Below are positions 28,979 through 37,545 of a stretch of 64,000 nt of DNA, one piece after another; positions within the stretch are counted from its first letter, which is position 1, and each line of letters begins with the position of its first letter. The notes below the pieces were generated by a model. It was given only the letters and a program-made list of their open reading frames with translations. It did no database searches and was not told where the DNA came from. The DNA lies in the NCBI RefSeq assembly GCF_018336155.1, contig NZ_JAGYHF010000001.1, forward strand, positions 62,001-126,000. Direction: 5' to 3'. Source of the DNA: Pseudomonas rustica. Its GTDB lineage: Bacteria; Pseudomonadota; Gammaproteobacteria; Pseudomonadales; Pseudomonadaceae. The position numbers and the translations under genes were made by a program.

Positions 28979-29420
28979 GGGACGTTTCATTCCTCATCCG
29001 GACGAGGTGCCGGTTGAATTAACCTTGCTCAAGCCTGAATGTATTTCCAGGCAACAGCTGCACACTATCAGCCTCGGCGGCATCGCTTGCAATTACCACC
29101 GTGCCTGGCGCCATGGCACGGCGCTGCAAGTGCGCATGCCGACGCTCAACACCGACATCTGTTATCCGGGCTACGTGGCGTGGTGTTTGCGGCGTAAAAA
29201 AGGTTATCTGGTGGGCATCGCCTTTACCGATGAGCAGACGCTGTTCAGCGCACGAATGGGTGAGCAGGTGTGTCAGATCGAGCGCTACTGCCGCATGAAC
29301 GAAACCCACGATGATCTGCAGGAAATTCAGGCTGTGGCCCTGCAATGGGTCGAGCAACACGCCGATGAGTTCTCCCATGACAGCGTGCGCAAGGCTTTTG
29401 CGCAGCCAGCGCTGGACTAA
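28977..29420 (+). CDS. PilZ-domain protein
   Basis: 147 residues. The PilZ core pattern TISLGGIACNYHRAW (equivalent to the (D/N)xSxxG motif) is near residue 25, followed by beta strands ending YLVGIAFTDE. The arginine motif (RxxxR) that normally binds c-di-GMP is not evident at the N-terminus, so binding is uncertain. GGGAG lies 9 nt before the ATG at 28977; an earlier ATG (28944) with GGGGGA close by would give 158 residues. Its start codon overlaps that of the divergent thioredoxin-like gene. Confidence 0.8.
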   Translation: MGRFIPHPDEVPVELTLLKPECISRQQLHTISLGGIACNYHRAWRHGTALQVRMPTLNTDICYPGYVAWCLRRKKGYLVGIAFTDEQTLFSARMGEQVCQIERYCRMNETHDDLQEIQAVALQWVEQHADEFSHDSVRKAFAQPALD

Positions 29421-29550
29421 AGCACCTTTTGCCCATTGTCGAGCAGGCGCTTTACGCGCTAAGGTTCCGCTCCCCGACGCGCTTAAATCTGCTGTGCTCC
29501 GCCGCGCGGGGATCGCTGGCGGCCGGCACCCGTGACCTGACGAGTAAACG

Positions 29551-30627
29551 ATGGCTGATTTACCGATCAACGACCTAAACGTCGCCTCTAACGAGACCCT
29601 GATCACTCCTGATCAGCTCAAGCGTGATATCCCTCTGAGCGACGCCGCGCTGCGCACCGTCACCAAGGGCCGCGAAGTCATTCGCAACATTCTTGATGGC
29701 ACCGACCACCGTCTGTTCGTAGTGATCGGCCCGTGCTCGATCCACGACATCAAGGCTGCCCACGAATACGCCGATCGCCTGAAGGTGCTGGCGGAGGAAG
29801 TCTCCGACACCCTGTATCTGGTCATGCGCGTGTATTTCGAGAAGCCGCGCACCACCGTCGGCTGGAAAGGTCTGATCAACGATCCGTACCTGGACGACTC
29901 GTTCAAGATTCAGGACGGCCTGCACATCGGTCGCCAGTTGCTGCTGGATCTGGCCGAAAAAGGCCTGCCAACCGCCACCGAAGCCCTCGACCCGATCTCC
30001 CCGCAGTATCTGCAGGATCTGATCAGCTGGTCGGCCATCGGCGCGCGCACCACCGAATCGCAGACTCACCGTGAAATGGCTTCCGGCCTGTCCTCGGCGG
30101 TCGGCTTCAAGAACGGCACTGACGGCGGCCTGACGGTTGCGATCAACGCCTTGCAGTCGGTCTCCAGCCCGCACCGTTTCCTCGGTATCAACCAGGAAGG
30201 TGGCGTGTCGATCGTCACCACCAAAGGCAACGCCTACGGTCACGTGGTGCTGCGCGGTGGCAACGGCAAGCCGAACTACGATTCGGTCAGCGTTGCCCTG
30301 TGCGAACAGGCGCTGAACAAAGCCAAGATCAAGCCGAACGTGATGGTCGATTGCAGCCACGCCAACTCCAACAAGGATCCGGCCCTGCAACCATTGGTGA
30401 TGGAAAACGTCGCCAACCAGATCCTTGAAGGCAACCAGTCGATCATCGGCCTGATGGTCGAAAGTCATCTGAACTGGGGCTGCCAGGCGATTCCGAAAGA
30501 CCTCGCCGATCTGCAATACGGCGTGTCGATCACCGATGCCTGCATCGACTGGTCGGCCACCGAGACCACCCTGCGCAGCATGCACGCCAAGCTCAAAGAC
30601 GTGCTGCCGAAACGTCAGCGCAACTGA
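29551..30627 (+). CDS. 3-deoxy-7-phosphoheptulonate synthase, class I (AroF/G/H type)
   Basis: 358 residues. Class I signature: VIGPCSIHDIKAAHEYADRL, RVYFEKPRTTVGWKGLINDP and MVDCSHANSNKDP, with the metal-binding cysteine, histidine and aspartate of the family. It makes DAHP, the first shikimate-pathway intermediate; which amino acid inhibits it cannot be told by eye. It follows the PilZ gene and ends at a strong terminator. A class II enzyme is at 15179. Confidence 0.96.
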   Translation: MADLPINDLNVASNETLITPDQLKRDIPLSDAALRTVTKGREVIRNILDGTDHRLFVVIGPCSIHDIKAAHEYADRLKVLAEEVSDTLYLVMRVYFEKPRTTVGWKGLINDPYLDDSFKIQDGLHIGRQLLLDLAEKGLPTATEALDPISPQYLQDLISWSAIGARTTESQTHREMASGLSSAVGFKNGTDGGLTVAINALQSVSSPHRFLGINQEGGVSIVTTKGNAYGHVVLRGGNGKPNYDSVSVALCEQALNKAKIKPNVMVDCSHANSNKDPALQPLVMENVANQILEGNQSIIGLMVESHLNWGCQAIPKDLADLQYGVSITDACIDWSATETTLRSMHAKLKDVLPKRQRN

Positions 30628-30645
30628 TCGAGGTTTCGCAGGCAT

Positions 30646-30676
30646 AAAAAAACGCCGGGCAATGCCCGGCGTTTTT
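30646..30676. terminator. Intrinsic terminator, bidirectional
   Basis: AACGCCGGGCA/TGCCCGGCGTT hairpin with A and T runs on either side, between convergent DAHP synthase and acetyltransferase genes. Confidence 0.93.
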
Positions 30677-30687
30677 GTGTGTGCGAT

Positions 30688-30969
30688 TCAGATCTTCGCG
30701 GCGCGGCGCTGGTGGCGCTCCATATAGCGCTCGACGTAGGAGCACGACGGGATCACCGTGTAGCCCATTTCTTCGGCGTACTGCAGCGCGCTTTCGGTCA
30801 GCGCTGCCGCTATGCCTCGGCCACGCAGGGCGTTGGGCACGAACGTGCGATAGATATCCAGGGTCTGTTTCCCCAGATCCATATAGGTCAGATAGGCACG
30901 ATGACCGTCCACATTGGTCTCGAACTGATGACCAGCCTGGTCATGGTGGATGGACAACGCCTCGCTCAT
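30688..30969 (-). CDS. GNAT-like N-acetyltransferase (YjdJ type)
   Basis: 93 residues. The short GNAT form of the Gcn5_2 group: AYLTYMDLGKQTLDIYRTFVP, then the acetyl-CoA-loop RGRGIAAALTESALQYAEE and VIPSCSYVERYM at the end. The substrate is unknown. GAGGAG is 4 nt before the ATG at 30969; the longer frame is not used. Confidence 0.88.
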   Translation of the reverse strand: MSEALSIHHDQAGHQFETNVDGHRAYLTYMDLGKQTLDIYRTFVPNALRGRGIAAALTESALQYAEEMGYTVIPSCSYVERYMERHQRRAAKI

Positions 30970-31510
30970 CACTACTCCTCGCGGGTCTTGAATTCTGACC
31001 CCTACCTTACCGATGTTTTTCCGGCGAAGGAACATCTACGCCACCCCGTGCCTGTTGGACACCGAGAAGAGCCACACCGATCTCGCGCAACCGAGCACCT
31101 GATAAATAGTAGGCACCATTGGCAAAAATGCTCAAGGTGCGCTCGTCATCAAGCCAGTTGACGGGGGTTGCTCCGATGGACGCAGGGGTGGCGTGGGAGA
31201 AGATCTTCCCGGGCCGCTCACCTGAACATTGCCGGATGTTGAGACTTAAGACGTGCAGCCTTTTTTAAAGTCACCTCACGAAACATAAAGATAGGTGATG
31301 CACCACGCAAAATCGCAATGAAAGTATGGACGAATTGATATAGACAGACTTTAGCCAAGACTGCAAAAACAACCATCACAACGGGAACTTTTTCCCATTA
31401 ACTCGCTCAGCGCGGGGCTTGTAGCTGTTTATTTTTTAAACAGCGCAGTTAAAAGTTGCTCGAAAAAGAATCAACGCCTACAATTTTTTTTGCATCTTGC
31501 GCTACGTCAG
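30970..31510. other. Long intergenic region upstream of oprI
   Basis: About 540 bases with no supported gene. The right half is AT-rich, as expected for the control region of a very abundant lipoprotein gene. I see no repeat or recognised RNA. Confidence 0.4.
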
Positions 31511-31538
31511 TTTACTTACTACAAGTAATGGGTAGTAT
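31511..31538 (+). promoter_or_regulatory. Candidate sigma-70 promoter of oprI
   Basis: TTTACT, a 16-base spacer and TAGTAT sit about 65 bases before the oprI start. It is a pattern match only. Confidence 0.4.
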
Positions 31539-31605
31539 GTACGCCGGCTATTTCCTCAATCGGAGGAGACAGTCACTTAATTGAAAGTCCTTGAAGGGGA
31601 ACACG

Positions 31606-31857
31606 ATGAACAACGTTCTGAAATTCTCTGCTCTGGCTCTGGCCGCAGTTCTGGCTACCGGTTGCAGCAGCGCATCGAAAGAAACCGAAGCACGTCTGAC
31701 CGCTACTGAAGACGCAGCTGCTCGCTCCCAGGCTCGTGCAGACGAAGCTTACCGTAAAGCTGATGAAGCTCTGGCTGCTGCTCAAAAAGCACAACAGACT
31801 GCTGACGAAGCTAACGAGCGTGCTCTGCGCATGCTGGACAAAGCTAGCCGCAAGTAA
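31606..31857 (+). CDS. oprI: Major outer membrane lipoprotein OprI
   Basis: 83 residues, identical in length to OprI of Pseudomonas. The signal peptide ends in VLATGC, lipid cysteine about residue 20; the mature part is a continuous heptad coiled coil rich in alanine ([40 protein letters not shown]) ending in the C-terminal KASRK, whose lysine can be linked to peptidoglycan. It ties the outer membrane to the cell wall. GGGGA precedes the ATG. Strong terminator downstream. Confidence 0.98.
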   Translation: MNNVLKFSALALAAVLATGCSSASKETEARLTATEDAAARSQARADEAYRKADEALAAAQKAQQTADEANERALRMLDKASRK

Positions 31858-31879
31858 TAGTCCTTCGGGATTGTTATCA

Positions 31880-31909
31880 AGCCGATCCGATGTCTGGATC
31901 GGCTTTTTT
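31880..31909 (+). terminator. Intrinsic terminator of oprI
   Basis: AGCCGATCC … GGATCGGCT hairpin followed by six Ts. Confidence 0.93.
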
Positions 31910-31934
31910 GTGCCTGGTACTTTTGTCCGGGCAA

Positions 31935-31973
31935 TAAAAAACCCGCCGACGCTTTTGGCATCGACGGGTTCTT
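31935..31973 (-). terminator. Intrinsic terminator of the L,D-transpeptidase gene
   Basis: On the minus strand, AACCCGTCGATG … CGTCGGCGGGTT hairpin followed by a T-run, directly after the stop codon. Confidence 0.8.
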
Positions 31974-31983
31974 GATCGCCAGC

Positions 31984-32955
31984 TTACTGCTGCAGATCGA
32001 TCGGCGCACTCGAGACAATCGGCGCCGACGCACTCGGCGTGCCGATTTCTGTCGGCAGACCATCTTCAGCGGCGACCACATCGCGCACTACATCCCAGTT
32101 CACCCGCAGATTACTGGTGACGTCTTCACGCTTGAGCATCGCATTGATGACCGCCGTGTGTTTGTCGACCACCGACGGGTTGCCCTTGTCGTCGATCGGC
32201 GTGTGCGCTTCCAGGTACACCTTGCCGCCACTGCTGCCGAACTTGTAGGCATCGTTGATGATGCGCACCGACGTGCCGACCGGCACCATGCTAGCCATTT
32301 CCAGCACGTTGTTGTTGAACATGCGGAAGCAACCGTGGCTGGTACGCATGCCGATACCGAATTTCTTGTTCGAACCGTGAATCAGGTAACCCGGCGTGCC
32401 GAGGTTGAACTTGAACGGCCCCAACGGGTTGTCCGGGCCGGCCGGCACGACGTTCGGCAGCGGATCGCCATCAGCGGCGTGCTCAGCCTTGATCGACGCT
32501 GGCGGCGTCCAGGTCGGGTTCGGCGTCTTCGCGGTGATGGTGGTGTGCGCGATCGGCGAACCCCAACCTTCACGGCCAATCCCCAGCGGGAACGTGTAAA
32601 CCACGTTCTTGCCCTTAGGGAAGTAGTAGAGGCGGTACTCGGCGAGGTTGATCACGATGCCTTCGCGCGGGCCCGGCGGCAGGATGAAACGGGTCGGCAG
32701 GACGATTTCTGTGCCGGCGCCCGGCAACCAGGCATCGACGCCCGGGTTGGCCGCTACCATTTCCGAATAGCCCAGATCGTAGGTCGTGCCCAGATCGGCG
32801 AAGGTGTCTTCGTACTTGGCTTTGATCACCTGCACCTGACCGATGATGTCTTCACCGGGTGGTGGCAGGGGAAACTCCAATGCAGCAACGGGACCGGCCA
32901 CACACAGGGCGGCAAGTGACAGGCAGCGGGTGACGGCAGGCAAGCGCGGCAACAT
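31984..32955 (-). CDS. L,D-transpeptidase (ErfK/YbiS/YkuD family)
   Basis: 323 residues. A signal peptide (about 1-22) is followed by a LysM-like region (DIIGQVQVIKAKYEDTFADL) and a YkuD catalytic domain with HGSNKKFGIG and the catalytic cysteine in SHGCFRMFNN. Such enzymes make 3-3 cross-links or attach lipoproteins to peptidoglycan. It is next to and convergent with oprI, and the two could act together if this enzyme attaches OprI. I choose ATG 32955 (AAGGA 8 nt upstream); ATG 32973 is an alternative. Confidence 0.93.
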   Translation of the reverse strand: MLPRLPAVTRCLSLAALCVAGPVAALEFPLPPPGEDIIGQVQVIKAKYEDTFADLGTTYDLGYSEMVAANPGVDAWLPGAGTEIVLPTRFILPPGPREGIVINLAEYRLYYFPKGKNVVYTFPLGIGREGWGSPIAHTTITAKTPNPTWTPPASIKAEHAADGDPLPNVVPAGPDNPLGPFKFNLGTPGYLIHGSNKKFGIGMRTSHGCFRMFNNNVLEMASMVPVGTSVRIINDAYKFGSSGGKVYLEAHTPIDDKGNPSVVDKHTAVINAMLKREDVTSNLRVNWDVVRDVVAAEDGLPTEIGTPSASAPIVSSAPIDLQQ

Positions 32956-33058
32956 CCGGAAAATCCTTCGCATGATCAACAAGGGTATAAGAGCGCGATT
33001 GTACACCGCACCTAGAGTATTCGGGGAGACAGCCCGATAGGCTGGCGAAACTCTTCAT

Positions 33059-33089
33059 GTAGGAGCTGCCGCAGGCTGCGATCTTTTGA
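33059..33089. repeat. Single REP unit (copy 6)
   Basis: One GTAGGAGCTGCCGCAGGCTG… unit, without a facing partner, between the L,D-transpeptidase gene and the end of the next gene. It is the last REP seen in the window. Confidence 0.88.
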
Positions 33090-33091
33090 CC

Positions 33092-33385
33092 TTAAAGCTC
33101 GAAACGCAGCTCCGGCCAGATCGGCGACGTGCCACGCTTCTGCGACTCCAGAATCGCCCGGCACAGCGAGCACAGACGCTGATCCTGAAACACCCGGCGA
33201 TCAACACTCGACCAGCGCGGTTGCGCCGGCAGCAGGCTGCCACACAGGGTTCGATCAGCCGAGCCACCAAGTTCGAGCTGACGCGTCACCAAATGCACCC
33301 GCACTTCCTGGCAGGCGAACAGATCCAACTGCTCGTCAGGCTCGATCAGTTGGTAGGCAAACAGGGACCAGGCAGAACGCGACAT
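33092..33385 (-). CDS. Conserved hypothetical protein
   Basis: 97 residues starting MSRSAWSLFAYQLIEPDEQL. It has four cysteines, two in LCSLCRAILES near the C-terminus, which may bind a metal. No signal peptide. GGAG is 6 nt upstream of the ATG at 33385; the nine codons before it are not used. It sits downstream of tesA on the same strand. Function unknown. Confidence 0.65.
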   Translation of the reverse strand: MSRSAWSLFAYQLIEPDEQLDLFACQEVRVHLVTRQLELGGSADRTLCGSLLPAQPRWSSVDRRVFQDQRLCSLCRAILESQKRGTSPIWPELRFEL

Positions 33386-33442
33386 CTGGGGCTCCGAATA
33401 AGGGGGCGCCACATTAGCCGAAAGCCTGCCCTTAGAAAAGCC

Positions 33443-34048
33443 TCATAACAGCGGTTTTAGCGTCGGCCAGACATTTTCCAGCAACTTGCCCTGAGCCCCG
33501 ACCGCCGGGTGTAATCCATCGGCCTGCATCAAGTCCGGATGACCGCCGACGCCGTCGAGGAAAAACGGCACCAGCGGGATCTTTTTATCGTCGGCGAGTT
33601 TGCCGTAGACCTCGGCAAAAGCATCGGTGTACCGCTTGCCGTAGTTGGGTGGCAGCTGCATGCCGAGCAACAATACCTTGGCGCCGCTCTGGCGCGAGCT
33701 GTCGATCATCGAGGCAAGATTTTGTTGCAATTGAGTTGGCGGCATTCCGCGCAAGCCATCGTTGCCGCCCAGTTCGAGGATCACCAGTTCCGGCTTATGC
33801 TCTGCAAGCAGCGCCGGCAGGCGCGCCTGGCCTCCGGCACTGGTGTCGCCGCTGATCGAGGCATTGACGACTTTATCGTCGAAACCCTCCTGTTTGAGCC
33901 GTTGTTCGAGCAACGACACCCACCCCAAGCGGGTATCCAGCCCGAAACCGGCGCTGATACTATCGCCAACGATCAGGACAGTACCCGCCGCTGCGTTCTG
34001 GGCCATGCACATAACGGCCAGGCCAGCACTCAAAAACCACACACGCAT
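33443..34048 (-). CDS. tesA: Acyl-CoA thioesterase/arylesterase TesA (GDSL family)
   Basis: 201 residues. A signal peptide (MRVWFLSAGLAVMCMAQNAAA) is followed by the GDSL block VLIVGDSISAGFGLD with the catalytic serine, GGNDGLRG with the oxyanion asparagine, and DGLHP with the aspartate-histidine pair. It is a periplasmic multifunctional esterase. GGAGA is 5 nt before the ATG at 34048. Its start is only 10 bases from the divergent ybbA start, the conserved tesA/ybbA arrangement. Confidence 0.95.
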   Translation of the reverse strand: MRVWFLSAGLAVMCMAQNAAAGTVLIVGDSISAGFGLDTRLGWVSLLEQRLKQEGFDDKVVNASISGDTSAGGQARLPALLAEHKPELVILELGGNDGLRGMPPTQLQQNLASMIDSSRQSGAKVLLLGMQLPPNYGKRYTDAFAEVYGKLADDKKIPLVPFFLDGVGGHPDLMQADGLHPAVGAQGKLLENVWPTLKPLL

Positions 34049-34058
34049 CGGATTCTCC

Positions 34059-34742
34059 ATGGGCTCAAGCATTCTCACCGCGAAGAACCTCAGCAAAGTG
34101 GTTCCCAGCGCGGAAGGTGAACTGACTATCCTGCACGAACTCAGCCTGGAACTGAACAAGGGCGACAGCCTGGCCATCGTTGGTGCGTCCGGTTCCGGCA
34201 AATCCACCCTCCTCGGCCTGCTCGCCGGCCTCGACCTGCCGAGCAGCGGCGAAGTCATCCTCGCCGGGCAAAGCCTGAGCAATCTCGATGAAGACCAGCG
34301 CGCACGTGTTCGCGCCGAGCACGTTGGCTTCGTCTTCCAATCGTTTCAATTGCTCGACAGCCTCAATGCGCTGGAAAACGTCATGCTGCCGCTGGAACTC
34401 GACGGTCGCAAAGACGCGCGTGAGCGTGCGACCGAATTGCTCCAGCGCGTCGGCCTCGGTCAGCGCCTGACCCACTCGCCGCGCCAGCTCTCCGGTGGCG
34501 AGCAGCAGCGTGTAGCGATTGCCCGAGCGTTTGCCGCCGAGCCTGATGTGCTGTTCGCCGATGAACCCACCGGCAACCTCGACAGCCATACCGGCGAGCG
34601 CATCAGCGACTTGCTCTTCGAGTTGAACAAGGAACGCGGCACCACCCTGGTGCTGGTGACCCACGACGAACGCCTGGCCCATCGCTGCCGGCGCCTGATC
34701 CGTCTTGAAGCCGGGCTGTTGGTCGCCCCTCTGGAGCCTTGA
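34059..34742 (+). CDS. ybbA: ABC transporter ATP-binding protein YbbA
   Basis: 227 residues. LolD-like ATPase: Walker A GASGSGKSTLLG, Q-loop SFQLLDSLNALEN, signature LSGGEQQR, Walker B DVLFADEPTGNLD and the H-loop THDERLAHR. It partners with the YbbP permease encoded next and probably extracts or moves lipids or lipoproteins. The stop and next start share TGATG, so translation is coupled. Confidence 0.95.
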   Translation: MGSSILTAKNLSKVVPSAEGELTILHELSLELNKGDSLAIVGASGSGKSTLLGLLAGLDLPSSGEVILAGQSLSNLDEDQRARVRAEHVGFVFQSFQLLDSLNALENVMLPLELDGRKDARERATELLQRVGLGQRLTHSPRQLSGGEQQRVAIARAFAAEPDVLFADEPTGNLDSHTGERISDLLFELNKERGTTLVLVTHDERLAHRCRRLIRLEAGLLVAPLEP

Positions 34743-37246
34743 TGGCACGTTTGCCGCTGTTGCGTCTGTTCAGTCTCGCCATTCGCCAATTAATGCGCGA
34801 TGCCCGCGCTGGCGAATTGCGCGTGTTGTTTTTTGCATTGGTGGTGGCCGTGGCGGCCAGTACCGCCATCGGCTACTTCGGCGCCCGGTTGAACGGCGCG
34901 ATGATGTTGCGCGCCACCGAGTTTCTCGGCGCCGATCTGGTGCTTGAAGGCAGCTCACCGGCCCGCGAGGAGCAAATCAAAAGCGGCACCGAGTTGCGCC
35001 TGAATCATGCGCAAGTAGTGGAGTTCTCCAGCGTCATCGCCACCGACAACGGCATTCAGTTGTCGAGCATCAAAGCCGTCGATCGCGCCTATCCATTACG
35101 CGGTGAACTGAAAAGTGCACCGGCACCCTTCGCGCCTGAAGACATCGGCGGCGAACCGCAGCCCGGCGAAGCCTGGGTCGAAGCACGCTTGCTGACCGCG
35201 CTGGATCTGAAGATCGGCGACAGCATCGACGTCGGCATGAAAACTCTGAAGCTGACCCGCATCCTGACTTACGAACCGGATCGCGCCGGCAACTTTTATA
35301 GCCTGACCCCACGGGTGCTGATCAATCTCGACGACCTCTCCGCAACCGGCGTGGTGCAACCGGGCAGCCGGGTGAGTTATCGCGAACTGTGGCGCGGCGA
35401 ACCGCAGGTGCTGGAAACCTATCGGCAACTGATCAAACCGGGCCTTGCGGCCAATCAGCGCATTCAGGATGCCCGCGACGGTAACCGGCAAATTGGCGGC
35501 GCGCTGGGCAAGGCCGAACGTTATCTGAACATGGCCAGCCTGGTCGCAGTGCTGTTGGCCGGTGTAGCAGTGGCATTGTCGGCGAACCGTTTTGCCAGTC
35601 GCCGTTTCGATGCCAGCGCATTACTGCGCTGCCTCGGACTGTCGCGCCGGGAAACCATGCTGCTCTTCAGTATTCAACTGACCGTACTTGGCTTGCTCGC
35701 TGCCCTCAGCGGTGCGCTGCTCGGTTGGTTGGCGCAGTTGGGCTTGTTCGCACTGCTGCATGATTTGCTGCCGAGCGATGTACCTGCAGGCGGATTGTTT
35801 CCGGCGATTGCCGGGATCGGCACCGGGCTCGTAGCCTTGGCCGGTTTCGCCCTGCCGCCGCTCGCAGCACTGGGTCGCGTACCGCCACTGCGCGTGTTGC
35901 GTCGCGACATGCTGCCGATTCCGTCGAGCACCTGGATGGTTTATGGCGTGGCACTCGGCGCGCTCGGTCTGATCATGTGGCGTTTGAGTCTGGATCTGCT
36001 GCTGACATTTGCCTTGCTCGGCGGCGGTGTGGTTGCCGCGCTGGTGCTTGGCGGTTTGCTGCTCTTACTGCTGAAAAGTCTGCGCCGCATGCTCGCCCGC
36101 GCTTCGCTGCCGTGGCGCCTGGGTCTGGGCCAGTTGCTGCGTCATCCCTTGGCCGCCGCCGGTCAATCGCTGGCCTTCGGTTTGATCCTGTTGTCGATGG
36201 CGTTGATCGCGCTACTGCGTGGCGAACTGCTCGACACTTGGCAAAACCAGTTGCCGAAAAATGCCCCTAACTACTTTGCCCTGAACATTCTGCCCGCCGA
36301 TAAACAGGCGTTCAGCGATCACCTGATCAACGTGTCGGCCCAAGCGGCGCCGCTTTATCCGGTAGTGCCGGGCCGACTGATCAGCATCAACGGCGATCCG
36401 GTGCAGCAGATCGTCAGCAAGGATTCGGCGGGGGATCGTGCGATACAACGCGATCTGAGCCTGACCTGGGCTGCCGATTTGCCCACCGGTAACAAAATCA
36501 CCGCAGGGTCATGGTGGAGCGGACAACCGTCGGACGACGTACCCGGTGTGTCGGTCGAAGGTAAAGTCGCAGAGAGCCTGAAACTGAAGCTTGGCGATCA
36601 TCTGGTGTTCACTGTCGGCGGGGTCAATCGTGAAGCGAAGGTCACCAGCCTGCGCGAGATTAACTGGGATAACTTCCAGCCGAACTTCTTCATGATCTTC
36701 CAGCCCGGCACGTTAAAGGATCTGCCAGCGACCTACCTGACCAGCTTCTATCTGGCACCGGGTCATGATCAGCAGATTGTCGAGCTGTCGCGCGCCTTCC
36801 CGGCGGTGACCATCCTGCAGGTCGAAGCCCTGCTCGAACAGCTGCGCAGCATCCTCGCCCAAGTCACCCTGGCCGTGGAATATGTGTTGTTGTTTGTTTT
36901 GGCGGCGGGAATGGCGGTGTTGTTTTCCGGCCTGCAAGCGACGCTGGATGAACGTATTCGCCAAGGCGCGTTGTTGCGTGCGCTGGGCGCGGAACGGCAA
37001 TTGCTGATCAAGGCGCGGCGCATCGAGTTCGGTTTGCTCGGCGCGGTCAGCGGTTTGCTCGCGGCCATCGGTTCGGAAGTGGTGAGTCTGGTGCTCTATC
37101 GCTACGCCTTCGACCTGCCGTGGCATCCGCATCCATGGTTGTTGGTGCTGCCATTGATAGGCGCGGCGCTGATCGGTGGCGCCGGTGTATTCGGTACGCG
37201 CCGGGCGCTCAACGCAAGTCCGCTGACAGTGTTGCGCGAGGGTTGA
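34742..37246 (+). CDS. ybbP: ABC transporter permease YbbP (FtsX-like)
   Basis: 834 residues. FtsX/MacB layout duplicated: an N-terminal membrane helix, a large periplasmic domain, three helices (about 265-400), two helices (about 400-500), a second periplasmic domain and three C-terminal helices (about 705-830) with ARRIEFGLLGAVSGLLAAIG. With YbbA it forms a mechanotransmission-type ABC complex. Start ATG at 34742 overlaps the ybbA stop by one base. It is the last intact core gene before greB. Confidence 0.94.
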   Translation: MARLPLLRLFSLAIRQLMRDARAGELRVLFFALVVAVAASTAIGYFGARLNGAMMLRATEFLGADLVLEGSSPAREEQIKSGTELRLNHAQVVEFSSVIATDNGIQLSSIKAVDRAYPLRGELKSAPAPFAPEDIGGEPQPGEAWVEARLLTALDLKIGDSIDVGMKTLKLTRILTYEPDRAGNFYSLTPRVLINLDDLSATGVVQPGSRVSYRELWRGEPQVLETYRQLIKPGLAANQRIQDARDGNRQIGGALGKAERYLNMASLVAVLLAGVAVALSANRFASRRFDASALLRCLGLSRRETMLLFSIQLTVLGLLAALSGALLGWLAQLGLFALLHDLLPSDVPAGGLFPAIAGIGTGLVALAGFALPPLAALGRVPPLRVLRRDMLPIPSSTWMVYGVALGALGLIMWRLSLDLLLTFALLGGGVVAALVLGGLLLLLLKSLRRMLARASLPWRLGLGQLLRHPLAAAGQSLAFGLILLSMALIALLRGELLDTWQNQLPKNAPNYFALNILPADKQAFSDHLINVSAQAAPLYPVVPGRLISINGDPVQQIVSKDSAGDRAIQRDLSLTWAADLPTGNKITAGSWWSGQPSDDVPGVSVEGKVAESLKLKLGDHLVFTVGGVNREAKVTSLREINWDNFQPNFFMIFQPGTLKDLPATYLTSFYLAPGHDQQIVELSRAFPAVTILQVEALLEQLRSILAQVTLAVEYVLLFVLAAGMAVLFSGLQATLDERIRQGALLRALGAERQLLIKARRIEFGLLGAVSGLLAAIGSEVVSLVLYRYAFDLPWHPHPWLLVLPLIGAALIGGAGVFGTRRALNASPLTVLREG

Positions 37247-37280
37247 TAGACTCCAGCGGACTTAACCACAAGAAGTTGCC

Positions 37281-37487
37281 ATGAGTCGTTACCGCCCTCC
37301 CCGCCCCGCTGGCACCGCGCTGATCACCCCCGAAGGTGAAGCGCGGATGCGTGCCGAATTCCATGAGCTGTGGCATGTGCGTCGCCCGCAGGTGACGCAG
37401 TCGGTCAGCGAGGCTGCGGCGCAAGGTGATCGCTCTGAAAACGCCGAAAACAATCAAGAACCTCAGACCGCATACTATTTAAGCTAA
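37281..37487 (+). pseudogene. greB: Host greB, cut after codon 56 by the island
   Basis: The first 56 codons are those of GreB ([20 protein letters not shown] and then RRPQVTQSV…GDRSENAE, ending at 37448), with AAGAAG upstream of the ATG. After that the frame continues for 12 unrelated codons to a stop at 37485-37487. GreB is normally about 160 residues, so the rest of the coiled coil and the whole C-terminal domain are missing. The break lies at the junction between GC-rich core DNA and AT-richer island DNA. The 3' remainder is not in the window. Confidence 0.9.
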
Positions 37488-37545
37488 AACTCTTTATCTA
37501 CAAGGACTTAAGAATAGTACACATACTGAGTATTTCATACTATTT
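37449..37545. repeat. Palindrome-rich left end of the island
   Basis: Just after the greB break: direct repeats CATACTATTT at 37471-37480 and 37536-37545, an inverted copy AATAGTA at 37513-37519 facing TACTATT at 37538-37544, and a perfect small palindrome ATACTGAGTAT at 37523-37533. These could be recombinase-binding sites at an element end, or a terminator of the GreB-like gene whose stop codon lies in them. The function is inferred. Confidence 0.5.
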
